NCBI GenBank assembly: GCA_016713085.1
Contig: JADJPV010000001.1
Span: 2,067,001-2,131,000 of the forward strand
Direction of reading: 5' to 3'
Source of the DNA: Chitinophagaceae bacterium
GTDB taxonomy: Bacteria; Bacteroidota; Bacteroidia; Chitinophagales; Chitinophagaceae
Length of the DNA stretch: 64,000 nt
Of the stretch, positions 36,824-47,716 are shown one piece after another. Within the stretch, counting starts at the first letter, position 1. The number at the start of each line of letters is the position of its first letter. Both the position numbers and the translations under genes were made by a program. The notes under the pieces were generated by a model that saw only the letters and a list, made by a program, of their open reading frames with translations, was not told the DNA's origin and made no database searches.

Positions 36824-37352
36824 ATAGATCTGCTTTTAAACTTAATAAAAATGATTTAATCTGCTGCAAACTCTGCACCAGCTCAAACCTAACTTCCGCT
36901 TCGTCTTTATGTTTCTTCAGGTAATCTTTTGCTGCTTCAATGGTATATTTCTTAAAGCGGAGCAGGAAATAGATCAGGTGCAGTTTTTTTAAATCGGCTA
37001 CTGTATAAAACCGGTCACCTTTTTTATTCTTTCTTGGTTTGATAACGGTAAACTCTGTTTCCCAGTAACGGAGTGAAGATGGATTTAAGTTGAATAATTC
37101 ACCCACTTCACCAATACTGTAATATAATTTCTTGTTTAATATTTCATCACTTGGCAGTTCCATCATATCTGCCTCATTCCCCATTTCCTTTAAACTCTTT
37201 CTTCCTCTTTTCTGTTTGGGTTTGGGAGGTCTGTTCAAAGGCTTACGTCCACGCTTTGCAGGTGCAGGCTTGGTTGGTTCATCAAACACAAATGATATCT
37301 GAGAAGGTGTTGCCAGAATTGTAAGTTTTAGCAAAAATAAGTTATTCGTCAA
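36822..37352 (-). CDS. MerR-family transcriptional regulator with AT-hook-like N-terminus
   Basis: The C-terminal part has the MerR helix-turn-helix (YSIGEVGELFNLNPSSLRYWE, continuing RFYTVADLKKLHLIYFL). Before it lies a basic, Pro-rich stretch with two AT-hook-like KRGRK motifs. The protein lacks an obvious effector domain, as in Bacteroidota MerR proteins near M23/alaS genes. The start is uncertain. A perfect -7 box at 37332-37339 lies downstream of the listed ATG (37352), so translation probably begins later at a non-ATG codon near 37310. Confidence 0.8.
   Translation of the reverse strand: MTNNLFLLKLTILATPSQISFVFDEPTKPAPAKRGRKPLNRPPKPKQKRGRKSLKEMGNEADMMELPSDEILNKKLYYSIGEVGELFNLNPSSLRYWETEFTVIKPRKNKKGDRFYTVADLKKLHLIYFLLRFKKYTIEAAKDYLKKHKDEAEVRFELVQSLQQIKSFLLSLKADL
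37332..37339 (-). promoter_or_regulatory. Putative -7 box for the MerR gene
   Basis: TATTTTTG on the minus strand, exact match, located inside the longest possible reading frame; it implies a start downstream of 37330. Confidence 0.4.
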
Positions 37353-37454
37353 TAGACAGCAGCTCTTAGTCTGTTGCTGATAGTGTTTGTGGATAAAGAC
37401 AGAAACTGTATTGACTAATAACTACCGGCTCATTACTATCGGCTGTCTTTTTCA

Positions 37455-38427
37455 TCAATCAAAACTCTGGTTGCCTGTTGCAGCAATTTTCAACATACGG
37501 TCAAACTGCTCAGGTGTAAGATCATTATAAAAGAAATAGATCGGATCAATGGCATTGCCATTTTTATGTACTTCATAATGCAGATGAGGTCCTGTACTTT
37601 TTCCTGTACTTCCCACCCAGCCAATCACTTCACCTCTGCGTACTTTTTGCCCTGATTTTGCTTTCACTCTCACCATGTGTCCGTATAATGTTTCATAGTT
37701 GTAGCCATGATTAATCACCACATGATTGCCATAACCGTTGCCTGTATTCCCAGACGTTTCAACCACACCATCAGCTGTTGCATAAATAGGCGTTCCCTGT
37801 GGTGCAGCAAAATCAAGACCTGCATGCATCTTGGTTGTTTTATATACAGGATCAATCCTGTAACCAAAACCGGAGGCCATACGGGAAAGATCTTTATTGC
37901 TCACAGGTTGAATAGCAGGTGTTGCACTCAGCAATGCTTCTTTGTTTTTTCACCATTGTTTCAATAGCAGAAAACGAAGTTGTTTGCGCATATAACCTGT
38001 TGCGTAATGTATTGATCTGTGAAATGATGGTTGTATTCAGTTCATCTTCTGTTAAACTGGCAATGAGTTTTTCCTCTGCCTGTTTCTCAATCATCTTAGC
38101 TCTTGCACTGTCGGGTATTGGACTTGCTTCAAAAATAGAACGGTACACCTGGTTATCTCTCTTCTCAATTTCATGCAGTTCACGGTTCATTCTTGTGAGC
38201 TCTTCACTGAGAATTGAATAGTTATCTTTTAAACGCTCATTCTGGTTCAGTAATTTTTTTTCGTTGGCAGAAGGGAAGTAACGGTACGATACCTGCATGA
38301 ACAGAAAACCGGCAACAGACACAGCGGCAAGAAAACTGAAAATCCGCAGCAGTTTTACACGCAGCGGAGTCACCAGTTTTTCATACCGGAGGGTATTGGT
38401 ATTATAGAAATACTTGATTTTCTTCAT
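37455..38427 (-). CDS. M23-family peptidase with coiled-coil (one frame break)
   Basis: The N-terminal half has one membrane helix (about 28-46) and a coiled coil (ERLKDNYSILSEELTRMNRE). The C-terminal half is a LytM domain with GYRIDPVYKTTKMHAGLDFA, ETLYGHMVRV and GPHLHYEVHKNG, the complete zinc-site set. It probably acts on, or activates hydrolases for, peptidoglycan from the inner membrane. The frame changes at the run of six Ts at 37945-37950. Removing one base links IETMVK to NKEALLSATPAIQ, giving 324 codons. Confidence 0.9.
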
Positions 38428-38457
38428 ATGAACAATCCGGTGTGCATAGGTTTGGCT

Positions 38458-38465
38458 TACCTTTG
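38458..38465 (+). promoter_or_regulatory. Putative -7 box for alaS
   Basis: TACCTTTG, exact match, about 70 bases upstream of the alaS ATG at 38537. Confidence 0.5.
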
Positions 38466-38536
38466 ACCCCCATTACAGGGTATTCACAAAGATAGGTGGA
38501 ACACCCTTCAAAAATCAATCCAAATACAGGTTGAAT

Positions 38537-41235
38537 ATGATGACAGCAGTAGAAATACGGAAGAAATACTTAGACTTTTTTGCCTCGAAAAAACACCAGA
38601 TCGTTGCTTCTGCACCGATAGTGGTAAAAAACGATCCTACCTTATTGTTTACCAATGCGGGGATGAACCAGTTCAAAGATTATTTCCTCGGTAACCGTAA
38701 ACCCGAATATACCCGTGTAGCAGATACGCAAAAATGTTTACGTGTTAGCGGCAAGCATAACGACCTGGAAGAAGTAGGTGTAGATACCTATCACCATACC
38801 ATGTTTGAAATGCTGGGTAACTGGAGCTTTGGTGATTATTTTAAAAAAGAAGCCATTGCCTGGAGCTGGGAACTGCTGGCTGATGTATATGGAATTCCGA
38901 AAGATCGCTTGTACGTAACCGTGTTTGAAGGTGACGGAAAAGAGAATTTACCGAAAGCCGAAGAAGCATGGAATGAGTGGAAAAGATGGATCGCAGAAGA
39001 CAGGATTTTCTTAGGTAATAAAAAAGATAATTTCTGGGAGATGGGCGATACCGGGCCATGCGGACCCTGCACTGAAATTCATGTGGATTGCAGAACCGAT
39101 GAAGAAAGAAAAACGGTTGATGGAAAAACACTGGTGAATAATGATCATCCGCAGGTGATTGAAATCTGGAACAATGTATTCATGCAGTTTAACCGTTTGA
39201 AAGATGGTTCATTAGAACAGCTTCCTTCCAAACATGTGGATACAGGAATGGGATTTGAGCGTTTGGTTCGTGTAATACAAAACAAAACTTCTAATTACGA
39301 TACCGATATTTTTACCGGTACCATTGCAGCGGTTGAAAAAATTGTTGGCAAGAAATACATAGCTGGGGATGATAAAGAGAGTATTGCATTCAGGGTGTTA
39401 GCGGATCATATCCGTGCTATCAGCTTTACCATTGCTGATGGACAGTTGCCATCAAATACAGGTGCAGGTTATGTGATCAGAAGAATTTTAAGAAGAGCAG
39501 TTCGGTATTATAATTCTTATCTCGAGTACAAGCAGCCTTTGCTGCATCAGCTTGTTCCAATACTGGCAACACAATTTGAAGATGTGTTTCCCGAATTAAA
39601 AGCACAGGAAAGTTTTGTGCAGAAAGTAGTGAAGGAAGAAGAGCAAAGTTTTCTAAAAACAATTGATTCAGGGATTAAGAGTTTGTTTGCGGGATGGGGT
39701 TTTCTAGAGTATTAGATCAAGATGAGGACATAAAAATGACATCTTCATACATTGATATGATATCAAAGTATTCAGGTTTCAGGAAAAACAAAATTGTGAG
39801 TGGTGAATTTGCTTTTGAACTAAATGACACATTTGGATTTCCAATTGATCTGACTAATCTAATGGCCAGGGAAATAGGATGGGAAGTGGATATGGAGGGT
39901 TTTGAAAAAGAAATGCAGCAGCAGAAACAAAGAAGTCGTGCTGCAACAACTGTTGATACGGAAGATTGGGTGACACTTAATGAGCTATCTTATTATAACG
40001 CATCCATGTATACCTCTCCGTTCGAAACAAAATCGAAAGTTGCTAAGTATCGTAAAGTTGTAACAAAGGGGAAAGAGGCTTACCAAATTATTCTTGACAA
40101 CACACCTTTTTATGCGGAAAGTGGAGGACAGGTAGGTGATTCTGGAACTTTTGATTTTGAGGGTGAAATAATCAGAGTAATTGATACCAAAAGAGAAAAT
40201 GGATTGGTAATTCATTTTATTGATCAGCTGCCTGTAAATATTTCTGCTGTTGTAAATGCAAGAGTGGATGCGGATCGCAGAAATAAGATCACCGCCCACC
40301 ACTCAGCAACTCATTTGATGCATGCTGCTTTGCGCAAAGTACTCGGCACACATGTGGCACAGAAAGGAAGTTTGGTGAATGATGAATATTTGCGTTTCGA
40401 TTTTTCGCATTTTGCAAAAATGACGGATGAAGAAATTGCAGCTGTTGAAAAAATTGTGAATGAAAAGATCAGGGCAAACGTTCCTGTAGTAATTAAAGAG
40501 ATGAAGAAAGATGAAGCAGTAGCTCTTGGAGCAATGGCTTTGTTTGGTGAAAAATATGGTGATGTGGTACGTGTGGTGATCATGGATGAGAAGTATTCTA
40601 TTGAGTTATGCGGCGGCACCCATGTTGGAAGCACAGGTGAGTTGGGATTCTTTAAAATAACAGCTGAATCTGCAGTTGCTGCAGGTGTAAGAAGAATAGA
40701 AGCCGTATGTGGCGAGGCTGCAGAAACGCTGATCAATAACAGATTTACAGAAATCAGTTCTATCGGCGGCTTATTGAAGAATCCGAAAGACATCAGTAAA
40801 TCAATTGAAAATCTGCAGGCAGAAAATGCTTCTTTCAAAAAGCATATTGAAGCACTGGAAGCAAGACAACTGGTGATCATCCGTAATGAATTGCTCACGA
40901 AAGATGAAATCATCAACAACGTAACTTTTATTGCCGACATTGTTGAAGTGCCCAGTGCAGATGCATTGAAGAAATTATGTTTCGATTTAAAAAATCATCT
41001 CAACGATCATGTGTCTGTTCTCTGCAGCAATATTGATGGGAAAGCATTTGTAGCAATTGGAATTTCTGATTCAGTTGTTGCTGCAAAAGGTCTGGATGCA
41101 GGCAAGATTATTAAAGAACATGTTGCTCCATTAATTAAAGGTGGTGGCGGCGGACAAAAAAATCTTGCTACTGCGGGTGGAACGGATGTTGGCAACTTGC
41201 GGCAGGTGATTGAAAAAGTAAAGAGTTTATTATAA
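38537..41235 (+). CDS. alaS: Alanine--tRNA ligase (one frame break)
   Basis: The catalytic domain contains LFTNAGMNQFKDYFLG, RVADTQKCLRVSGKHNDLEEVG and THTMFEMLGNWSFGD-like motif 2 (YHHTMFEMLGNWSFGDYF). The editing domain has HHSATHLMHAALR and CGGTHVGSTG, and the C-Ala end is GGGGQKNLATAGG. The frame breaks near 39696 at a G4 run; one extra base gives 900 codons. The segment joining the tRNA-binding and editing regions (about 39690-39780) is some 20 residues longer than I expect. ATG 38537 is preferred to the TTG at 38531. Confidence 0.93.
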
Positions 41236-41240
41236 ACAGG

Positions 41241-41270
41241 TCGTCCCGCAAATAACGGGACGATTTTATT
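41241..41270 (+). terminator. Intrinsic terminator of alaS
   Basis: TCGTCCCG / CGGGACGA form an 8-bp stem followed by TTTTATTTA. Confidence 0.8.
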
Positions 41271-41402
41271 TACAGCGTTACAGTTTACTAATATTAACAT
41301 CAAAACACTCTTTAAAAGTTAAAGGTTTCTAAAATCTGCGAAATAATTCGTAAATAAGAAATAATTCGTACATTAGCTCTGTCAATCAAAAAACTCTATT
41401 GT

Positions 41403-42458
41403 ATGAAAAGAATTTCTCTGTACGCATTGGCCTTGGTAGCTGCTACCCAGGTTCTTACCGTTACTGCATCTGCGCAGGATAAAAAAGTAAAAGAAAAAAT
41501 CGAAAAGAAAGAGCAGATCATCATCCGCAAAAAAGGCGATAGAACTGAAAAAACAACCATCGTTATTGAAGGCGATAAAATAACGGTGAATGGAAAGCCT
41601 GTTACTAAAGATGATAAGGATATAATTATCGAACGCTTTGATGGCGATGGTGCCTTTATCATGCGTATGCCAAAGGTTCCCGGCATGAAGAGTTATCCTA
41701 AAATGTATCGTTTTGAAGGACCTGAATGGAACCAGGAATTTATGAAGGAATTCAAATTTGATATGAAGGGCGGCGCTTTTCTGGGCGTAATAACTAATGA
41801 AAATGATAAAGGTGCAGCTATTGACGAAGTGCAAAAAGAAACAGCAGCTGAAAAAGCAGGCCTGCAAAAAGGCGATATCATTACGAAAGTGGGAGATAAG
41901 AAAATCGATGGGCCTGATGACCTGGTTGAAGCTATTACAGCTAAAAAACCAAATGATGAAGTAGAGATAACTTATCTGCGTGATGGGAAAGAAAAGAAAG
42001 CAAAAGTAAAACTGGGTGAAAGTAAATTTCCCGGTGAAATGTTTCAGCACCAAATGGAGCTGAAGAATGAATTGTTTAAAGAGAAACAAAGAGTTTTCAA
42101 GGACAGGCAATTCGAATTTCAGTACAGAATGCCGCAGGAATTTAAACATTTTGAAGGCGATATGCTGCTCATGCATAACCGTCCGCAACTGGGAGCTACT
42201 ATACAGGATACGGAAGAAGGAACCGGAGTGAAAGTGCTGGAAGTTGATAAAGATTCTCCTGCTGATAAAGGTGGTTTACAGAAGGACGATGTGATCACTG
42301 AAATCAATGGGAAAAAAGTGGAGAATGTGGGTAATGCCCGTGAAGCACTCCGTGAAAAGAACGAAAAAAATATATGGAACCTGAAAGTAACCCGTGGTGG
42401 AAACCCTGTAAATATTGAAGTAAAGATCCCGAAGAAATTAAATAAAGCCGATCTGTAA
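41403..42458 (+). CDS. Secreted protein with two PDZ domains
   Basis: This 351-residue protein has a signal peptide (MKRISLYALALVAATQVLTVTASAQ), a Lys/Glu-rich stretch, then a first PDZ domain (about 135-205: GAFLGVITNENDKGAAID, GLQKGDIITKVGDKKIDG) and a second PDZ at the C-terminus (about 260-345: VKVLEVDKDSPADKGGLQKD). No serine-protease triad is present, so it is PDZ-only rather than a DegP-type protease and may act as a periplasmic adaptor. It stands alone between two terminators. Confidence 0.82.
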   Translation: MKRISLYALALVAATQVLTVTASAQDKKVKEKIEKKEQIIIRKKGDRTEKTTIVIEGDKITVNGKPVTKDDKDIIIERFDGDGAFIMRMPKVPGMKSYPKMYRFEGPEWNQEFMKEFKFDMKGGAFLGVITNENDKGAAIDEVQKETAAEKAGLQKGDIITKVGDKKIDGPDDLVEAITAKKPNDEVEITYLRDGKEKKAKVKLGESKFPGEMFQHQMELKNELFKEKQRVFKDRQFEFQYRMPQEFKHFEGDMLLMHNRPQLGATIQDTEEGTGVKVLEVDKDSPADKGGLQKDDVITEINGKKVENVGNAREALREKNEKNIWNLKVTRGGNPVNIEVKIPKKLNKADL

Positions 42459-42483
42459 GTTTCGATATTGATCTGATTTAGCC

Positions 42484-42511
42484 AGTCCCGCTGAAATGCG
42501 GGACTTTTTTT
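42484..42511 (+). terminator. Intrinsic terminator of the PDZ protein gene
   Basis: AGTCCCGC / GCGGGACT form an 8-bp stem with loop TGAAAT, followed by a T-run. Confidence 0.88.
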
Positions 42512-42547
42512 GTGCATTTCATCACAGAAGCTTCGGCGTAAAAGGGA

Positions 42548-42555
42548 TATTTTTG
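42548..42555 (+). promoter_or_regulatory. Putative -7 box for gatB
   Basis: TATTTTTG, exact match, about 80 bases upstream of the gatB ATG. The leader contains two related words, GAGCGTAAGTCGAAGGGG and GAGCGAAGTCGAGAT, of a type often repeated between Bacteroidota genes. Confidence 0.45.
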
Positions 42556-42637
42556 CGTTCCATGCCCTGAGCGTAAGTCGAAGGGGCTTGCTTTTTTATC
42601 GAGCGAAGTCGAGATAAAGAAGAGTAAAAATAAATTC

Positions 42638-44089
42638 ATGTCAAATTACAGTGATAAATACGAAGCGGTAGTTGGTTTGGAAGTACATGCACAGCTTCTC
42701 ACCAAAAGCAAATTGTTTTGTGGCGATGAAGCGAGTTTTGGTGCAGAGCCAAACAGGCATATAAGTCCCATCACGCTTGCTCATCCGGGTACTTTACCCA
42801 AGATGAATAAGGAAGCAATTGAACTGGCAGTGAGGAATGGGCCTGGCCTGCAACTGTGATATTGAGCAGAAGAATTATTTTGCCCGTAAACATTATTTCT
42901 ATCCGGATCTGCCAAAAGGCTATCAACTTTCACAACATACCACGCCGATTTGTAAGGGTGGATTTGTAAAAGTAAGATCAGTTGATGGAGAACGGAATAT
43001 TCAGCTTAACCGGATTCACCTCGAAGAAGATGCAGGCAAGAGTATGCATGATCAGCATGATTTGTATTCAGTTGTTGATTATAACCGTGCAGGTGTTCCG
43101 TTGATTGAAATTGTAACAGAACCTGATTTGCATAGTGGCGATGAAGCAGCAGCTTACTTAACAGAGATCCGCAAACTTGTTCGCACATTGAATGTGTGTG
43201 ATGGAAATATGGACGAAGGAAGCTTGCGCTGCGATGCTAATATTTCCATTCGTTTAAAAGGTGATCCCAAGCTCGGCACAAAAGTGGAGATCAAGAATCT
43301 GAACTCAATCCGTTTTTTGAAGAAGGCCGTAGATTATGAAGTGATGCGGATGATTGAAATGAAAGAGAAAGGTGAACAGATTTTTCAGCAAACAAGAGGA
43401 TTTAATCCGGATGAAGAAACAACGTTTCCTATCCGTACAAAAGAAGATGCAGATGATTACAGGTATATGGTTGATCCAGACCTGCCGCCATTTGTTATTA
43501 CAGATGAGTTTGTACAAAAAGTAAAAGCTTCTCTTCCTGAAATGTCTGAACAGAAGAAACAGCGTTTTATTCAGCAATACAATTTGCCCGAATATGATGC
43601 CGCTTTATTGAGTGAAGAAAAGAGGTGGCTGATTATTTTGAAACAACTGCAACACATACAACGGCATTTAAACAAATTGCTAACTGGCTGCTTGGTCCGG
43701 TTAAATCAGTGATGAATGAAGATGGCATTGAAATAAATCAGCTTGCAATCAAACCAAACCAGCTGGCAGAAATTATTCAGTTGGTTGAAGATGGGAAGCT
43801 CAGTCATACTATGGCATCCCAAAAATTATTTCCGGCACTCCTGAAACAACCGGGTCAGCCGGCGTTACAATTAGCACAGCAGTTGAACCTGTTGCAGGAA
43901 AGGAATGAAGATGCATTGCAGCAGTTGATTGATGAAGTATTGAACAGCATGCCCGATAAAGTAACAGAGTATAAAAAAGGAAAGAAAGGCCTGATCGGTT
44001 TGTTTGTTGGTGAAGTAATGAAAAAATCAAAAGGCAAAGCTGATCCTAAAATGCTGAATCAGCTGGTGACCGAAAAATTATCAAATTAA
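42638..44089 (+). CDS. gatB: Aspartyl/glutamyl-tRNA amidotransferase subunit B (two frame breaks)
   Basis: GatB is the kinase subunit of GatCAB, which amidates misacylated Glu-tRNA(Gln) or Asp-tRNA(Asn). The sequence has YEAVVGLEVHAQLLTKSKLFC, the zinc or GatB signature YFYPDLPKGYQLSQ, HLEEDAGKSMHD and NRAGVPLIEIVTEPD, and a C-terminal YqeY-like tail. The frame shifts at 42836 (one extra A) and at 43618-43621 (one missing A). The two changes cancel in length, and corrected length is 484 codons, normal for GatB. gatA and gatC are not in view. Confidence 0.93.
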
Positions 44090-44098
44090 AAAAGAAGA

Positions 44099-45232
44099 AT
44101 GAAGAAAACATGGATTGTAGTGGTTGTTGTATTATTTGCAGCAGCCTGCCAGAGTAACGGCAGTAAAAATTTTACTGTAAGTGGCGAAATTAAAAATGCA
44201 CCTGCAACAGTGGTGTATCTTGAATTGATTGCGTATGACAATATGCCTCCACAGGTAATTGACAGTGTTTCATTGAACAATGGAAAATTTTCATTGAAGG
44301 GGAAGGCCGCTGAAGAATCGTTATTGCAGTTACGTTTTCCGCAGATTGAAAAAAGCCCGATGTTCTTTTTGATCAATGATAAATCAAATATTGAACTCAC
44401 AGCCGACTGGAATGATGTCCGTCAGATCAAATACAAAGGCTCACCTGCTACAGGACGCTTGCAGGAATTTATTGATTCGCTTTCTGCAACACAGCAAAAA
44501 ATTTATACATTTCAATATGAGCTGCAGAATGTAACACAGGGAGACAGTTTGAAAGCGATTAAACAGGCAGAGATCAACAATATCCTTACAGAGTTTAAAG
44601 CGTATCTGAAGAAAACGGCAACAGAAGATAACAGTCCGATGGTAAGTATGTTTGCCGCATCTATTAATGGCGGTGGCGATCCGTTAGAGAATGAAGCGAT
44701 TTATAATAGTCTTGCTCAGCGTTTTCCCAAGCATGCAGGTATTCAAACCATCGTAAAACAATTCCGTGAAAGCACAACCAATACACAGCAACAACAGCAG
44801 CAACCAGCAGGAATTGCTGTTGGCAGTACGGCGCCGGATATTACAATGCCTGATGTAAACGGTAAGAATTTTTCTCTCAGCAGTTTAAAAGGCAAATATG
44901 TGCTGGTTGATTTCTGGGCAAGCTGGTGTGGCCCCTGCCGTGCTGAAAACCCAAATTTAGTAGCAGCTTATAATAAGTATAAGGGTAAAAACTTTACCAT
45001 TCTTGGTGTATCGCTTGATAAAACAAAAGATGCATGGTTACAGGCAATTAAACAAGATGGTTTAATCTGGAACCATATCAGTGATTTAAAATACTGGGAA
45101 AGCGGTGCGGTTGCACTTTATGGTTTCAATGGTATTCCTTACAATGTGCTGATCGACCCAAGCGGAAAAATTATTGCAGATAATTTAAGAGGTGGTGAGT
45201 TGGAAAGGAAGCTGGCGGAAGTGTTGCAGTAA
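44099..45232 (+). CDS. TlpA-like thiol-disulfide lipoprotein with N-terminal DUF4369
   Basis: This 377-residue lipoprotein (lipobox LFAAAC, Cys17) has a beta-rich DUF4369-like domain at about 22-130, a helical linker with a Gln run (QQQQQQ near 235) and a C-terminal AhpC/TSA-type thioredoxin domain with DFWASWCGPCRAE (Cys277, Cys280) and the cis-Pro segment NGIPYNVLID. It probably reduces envelope disulfides. It begins nine bases after gatB. The architecture is frequent in Bacteroidota. Confidence 0.9.
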   Translation: MKKTWIVVVVVLFAAACQSNGSKNFTVSGEIKNAPATVVYLELIAYDNMPPQVIDSVSLNNGKFSLKGKAAEESLLQLRFPQIEKSPMFFLINDKSNIELTADWNDVRQIKYKGSPATGRLQEFIDSLSATQQKIYTFQYELQNVTQGDSLKAIKQAEINNILTEFKAYLKKTATEDNSPMVSMFAASINGGGDPLENEAIYNSLAQRFPKHAGIQTIVKQFRESTTNTQQQQQQPAGIAVGSTAPDITMPDVNGKNFSLSSLKGKYVLVDFWASWCGPCRAENPNLVAAYNKYKGKNFTILGVSLDKTKDAWLQAIKQDGLIWNHISDLKYWESGAVALYGFNGIPYNVLIDPSGKIIADNLRGGELERKLAEVLQ

Positions 45233-45270
45233 AATCGTTTCCCTGTTATTGGAAGAAGATTTGAAAAAAA

Positions 45271-45302
45271 AAGGCTGTCTTATTATAAGACAGCCTTTTT
45301 TT
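45271..45302. terminator. Bidirectional terminator between convergent genes
   Basis: A 12-bp perfect stem AAGGCTGTCTTA / TAAGACAGCCTT with a 3-base loop, flanked by an A-run on the left and a T-run on the right. It serves the TlpA-like gene (plus) and the susC operon (minus). Confidence 0.9.
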
Positions 45303-45318
45303 ATAATTCAAAAACCAA

Positions 45319-46160
45319 TTATTTGGCTAACCTGAATTGATATCCGGTTGAAAGCACTGCCTGAGTATCATCAAGTAGGTCAAGTGAAATTGTGAATGTA
45401 TTATCGCAGGATGAAAACGTATTGACTCTGCCTGCTGAGCTTCTTACATAAGAAACACCACTAAAACTGGCATTTGTTGCTTGAAGCGGTACGGTAATCG
45501 TAAAGGCAGCAGGATTTGACCAATCTAAAAGAATTTTAATATCCGACCACCCATAATCGTACAGATTTTCAATGTAACCTTCAGCTTTTGTAGCACCGGT
45601 AGAAACAATATTTTTTACAACTGTTGTATAAGGGCCATAACTGAATGCTCCTGAACCTGAATATTCATTCGTTCTGGTATAATTTCCCAAAAGATTACCG
45701 AGAACAACATCGCAATAGCGTTGCATTATAACTTCAAATGAATCTTTACGGTCAACTCCCTTTACACCGGAAAATGTAATTTTTACAGTGTCTTTTCTTC
45801 CTGCAGGATATCCGGCAAAAAGCCCCTGTAACCGGAGTGTATCAATTGACGAGCCTCCCTTAATGGTAAGAGTAGCTGGTGAATTGTACTGAACACCACT
45901 TACTGCATTACGTGAAGAATACACAAAGTTGATAATCCTGTCCTCGCTTGTAACATTGGTTAATCCAACCGGTATTTTAAAAGCCGGCCCCCCATTGCTT
46001 ACGAAATAATCTGCACGTAATACTCTGTTGATTGGTACAAACTGAGGAGCAGTAGGTGCTGTAACAATTGAATCCAGATCAACAGAGTAATTATTTTTTT
46101 ACATGCTGAAAAAAATAATACTAAAACAAAGGCTGCAGCCAGCGTTCGTTTTTTACTCAT
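45319..46160 (-). CDS. Surface lipoprotein of the susCD operon (one frame break)
   Basis: The third gene of the sus-like operon encodes a lipoprotein (lipobox LFFSAC, Cys20). The rest is beta-rich, with a likely immunoglobulin-like domain near the N-terminus (APQFVPINRVLRADYFVS) and a C-terminal sandwich ending STGYQFRLAK. The frame breaks at the T7 run 46094-46100. One extra base gives 281 codons. Such SusE/F-position lipoproteins bind glycan or peptide substrates at the cell surface. No specific family is certain. A start at 46184 is the alternative. Confidence 0.78.
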
Positions 46161-46202
46161 GTTATTTATAAGATTTTTAATCATTTGATTTTGTTTTTAG
46201 GT

Positions 46203-47698
46203 TTAAGGGTTTTGATCTGCCGGAGTCATCTTTGAGTTGTTATCCAGTTCTCTGGTTGGAATACGCATGAGAAAACCTGCGGCTCCCGGGGCAAGCTGGT
46301 AAACAACCGGATTAAAGTTTGGTGCTCCGTGATTACCTGCACCAGTTGGTCTGTTTAAACCTGCACCAGTTCTCTTAATATCAAACAGTGAGAATCCTTC
46401 ACCCCATAATTCAATACGGCGTTGCAATAAAATTTCACTTACAAGAGCAGCACCGGAGAAAGAAGCAGCACTGTAACCGGGATTACGCAAACCAACCATT
46501 GCTTCTAATACAACTCTTGATTCAGCGTCTTTCCCTTGCTTTGCTAAGGCTTCAGCTTCTATCAGGTACATTTCTGATGCACGCATGTACAGGTAATCAG
46601 CAGCCCAGCTTCCTACAACAGGCACTGAAAATTTTGTTTGTGTATAGTCTGGTAAAATCGAAGTTCCCGTACCCGGAGTTCTGAAAACTGATTTACGGAT
46701 ATCAGTAGCAGGAATTTTATCATACAGATCTTTTGTGATCTTCTTCTGTCCGCCCAACTGTGCATAACCGAATTGAGTAGCATCAATGTGTGAGAAGAAA
46801 GAAGCGAAAATGGTTGCCTTATCAGCCGGAATGAAAGCCCCCCACATCCACTCTGTATTATTAATGCTTGAGAAGCCACTTCTTGAAGTGTATACAGCAT
46901 TGCTCATTAAGGTATAACCCTGACGTGCATTTTTTGCATAAGTAGCTGCTGTTGTCCAGTCTTCCATAGCCAAAGCGACACGGGCTCTGAAACCTCGTAC
47001 TACTGTAACGTCAATACGCTCTTTTGATGCCCTTGCTTTACCTGTTAATAAGCTTTCTGCTTTTACAAGATCAGCTACAATCTGAGTATAAACTTCCTGA
47101 ACTGTACACCTGCCGATTGATTCAGCTGAAACGGTTAATCGTAATGGAACCCCCTTATTACTTTCATTCCCTTTATATGTTTGCTGAAAGTTATTGATCA
47201 GGTTAAAGTAAGCCCATGCTCTTAATCCATATGCCTCACCCCGTAAGGTTTCAAGTTCTGCTGTAGCAGTTTGATTAGCTGTATTATCAAGCAATAGAAT
47301 TGCTCCTTTTAAAATAGCATTGTAATAAAATGACCATACCTGATCAGAACGTGTATTTGTGCCATTAGGCAAAGTCCAGCCGGTATAATTGTAATCAGCA
47401 TTAAACCAACCATAACCCTGGGTATGAACGACCATATCATTGCCCATAAGATCATTGGCAAGGTCAATGGCTTTTTGCCCGTAGTTATCATGTCCTGTTT
47501 GGCCGTTACCACCCCCAAATGCAAATGTTTGCAGGTAGTTACTTGCTGCAGCAGAATTTACTGCCGCAATAGAAGCGTATGCCTGATCTATAGTTATAGC
47601 ATCAGATGGCTTCGTATCGAGGTACGACTTTTACAACTAACCACAAGCAACGACGCTGCAGTTAATAGCAGAAAGCTGAATAAACGTATTTGTTTCAT
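46203..47698 (-). CDS. susD: RagB/SusD-family outer-membrane lipoprotein (one frame break)
   Basis: SusD forms the substrate-binding lid on SusC. The signal peptide MKQIRLFSFLLLTAASLLVVSC gives lipid Cys22. The body has helical TPR-like units (LRGEAYGLRAWAYFNLINNF) and the C-terminal SusD end FSLFDIKRTGAGLNRP followed by RIPTRELDNNSKMT. A missing A in the A4 run at 47629-47632 separates signal and body. Corrected, SCKKSYLDTKPSDAIT follows, the classic SusD start, giving 499 codons. Substrate unknown. Confidence 0.93.
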
Positions 47699-47716
47699 AA
47701 TTTCCTGTGTTTTAAA

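Noticed and set aside
40311..40940. A 209-codon minus-strand frame in alaS
   Set aside because: Antisense to the editing domain of AlaS and without recognisable motifs.
41382..42188. A 268-codon minus-strand frame across the PDZ protein
   Set aside because: Phe/Ile-rich reverse complement of a Lys/Glu-rich gene; no family resemblance.
42638..44089. Three independent gatB-related genes
   Set aside because: The three frames are consecutive parts of one GatB; indels of +1 and -1 restore 484 codons.
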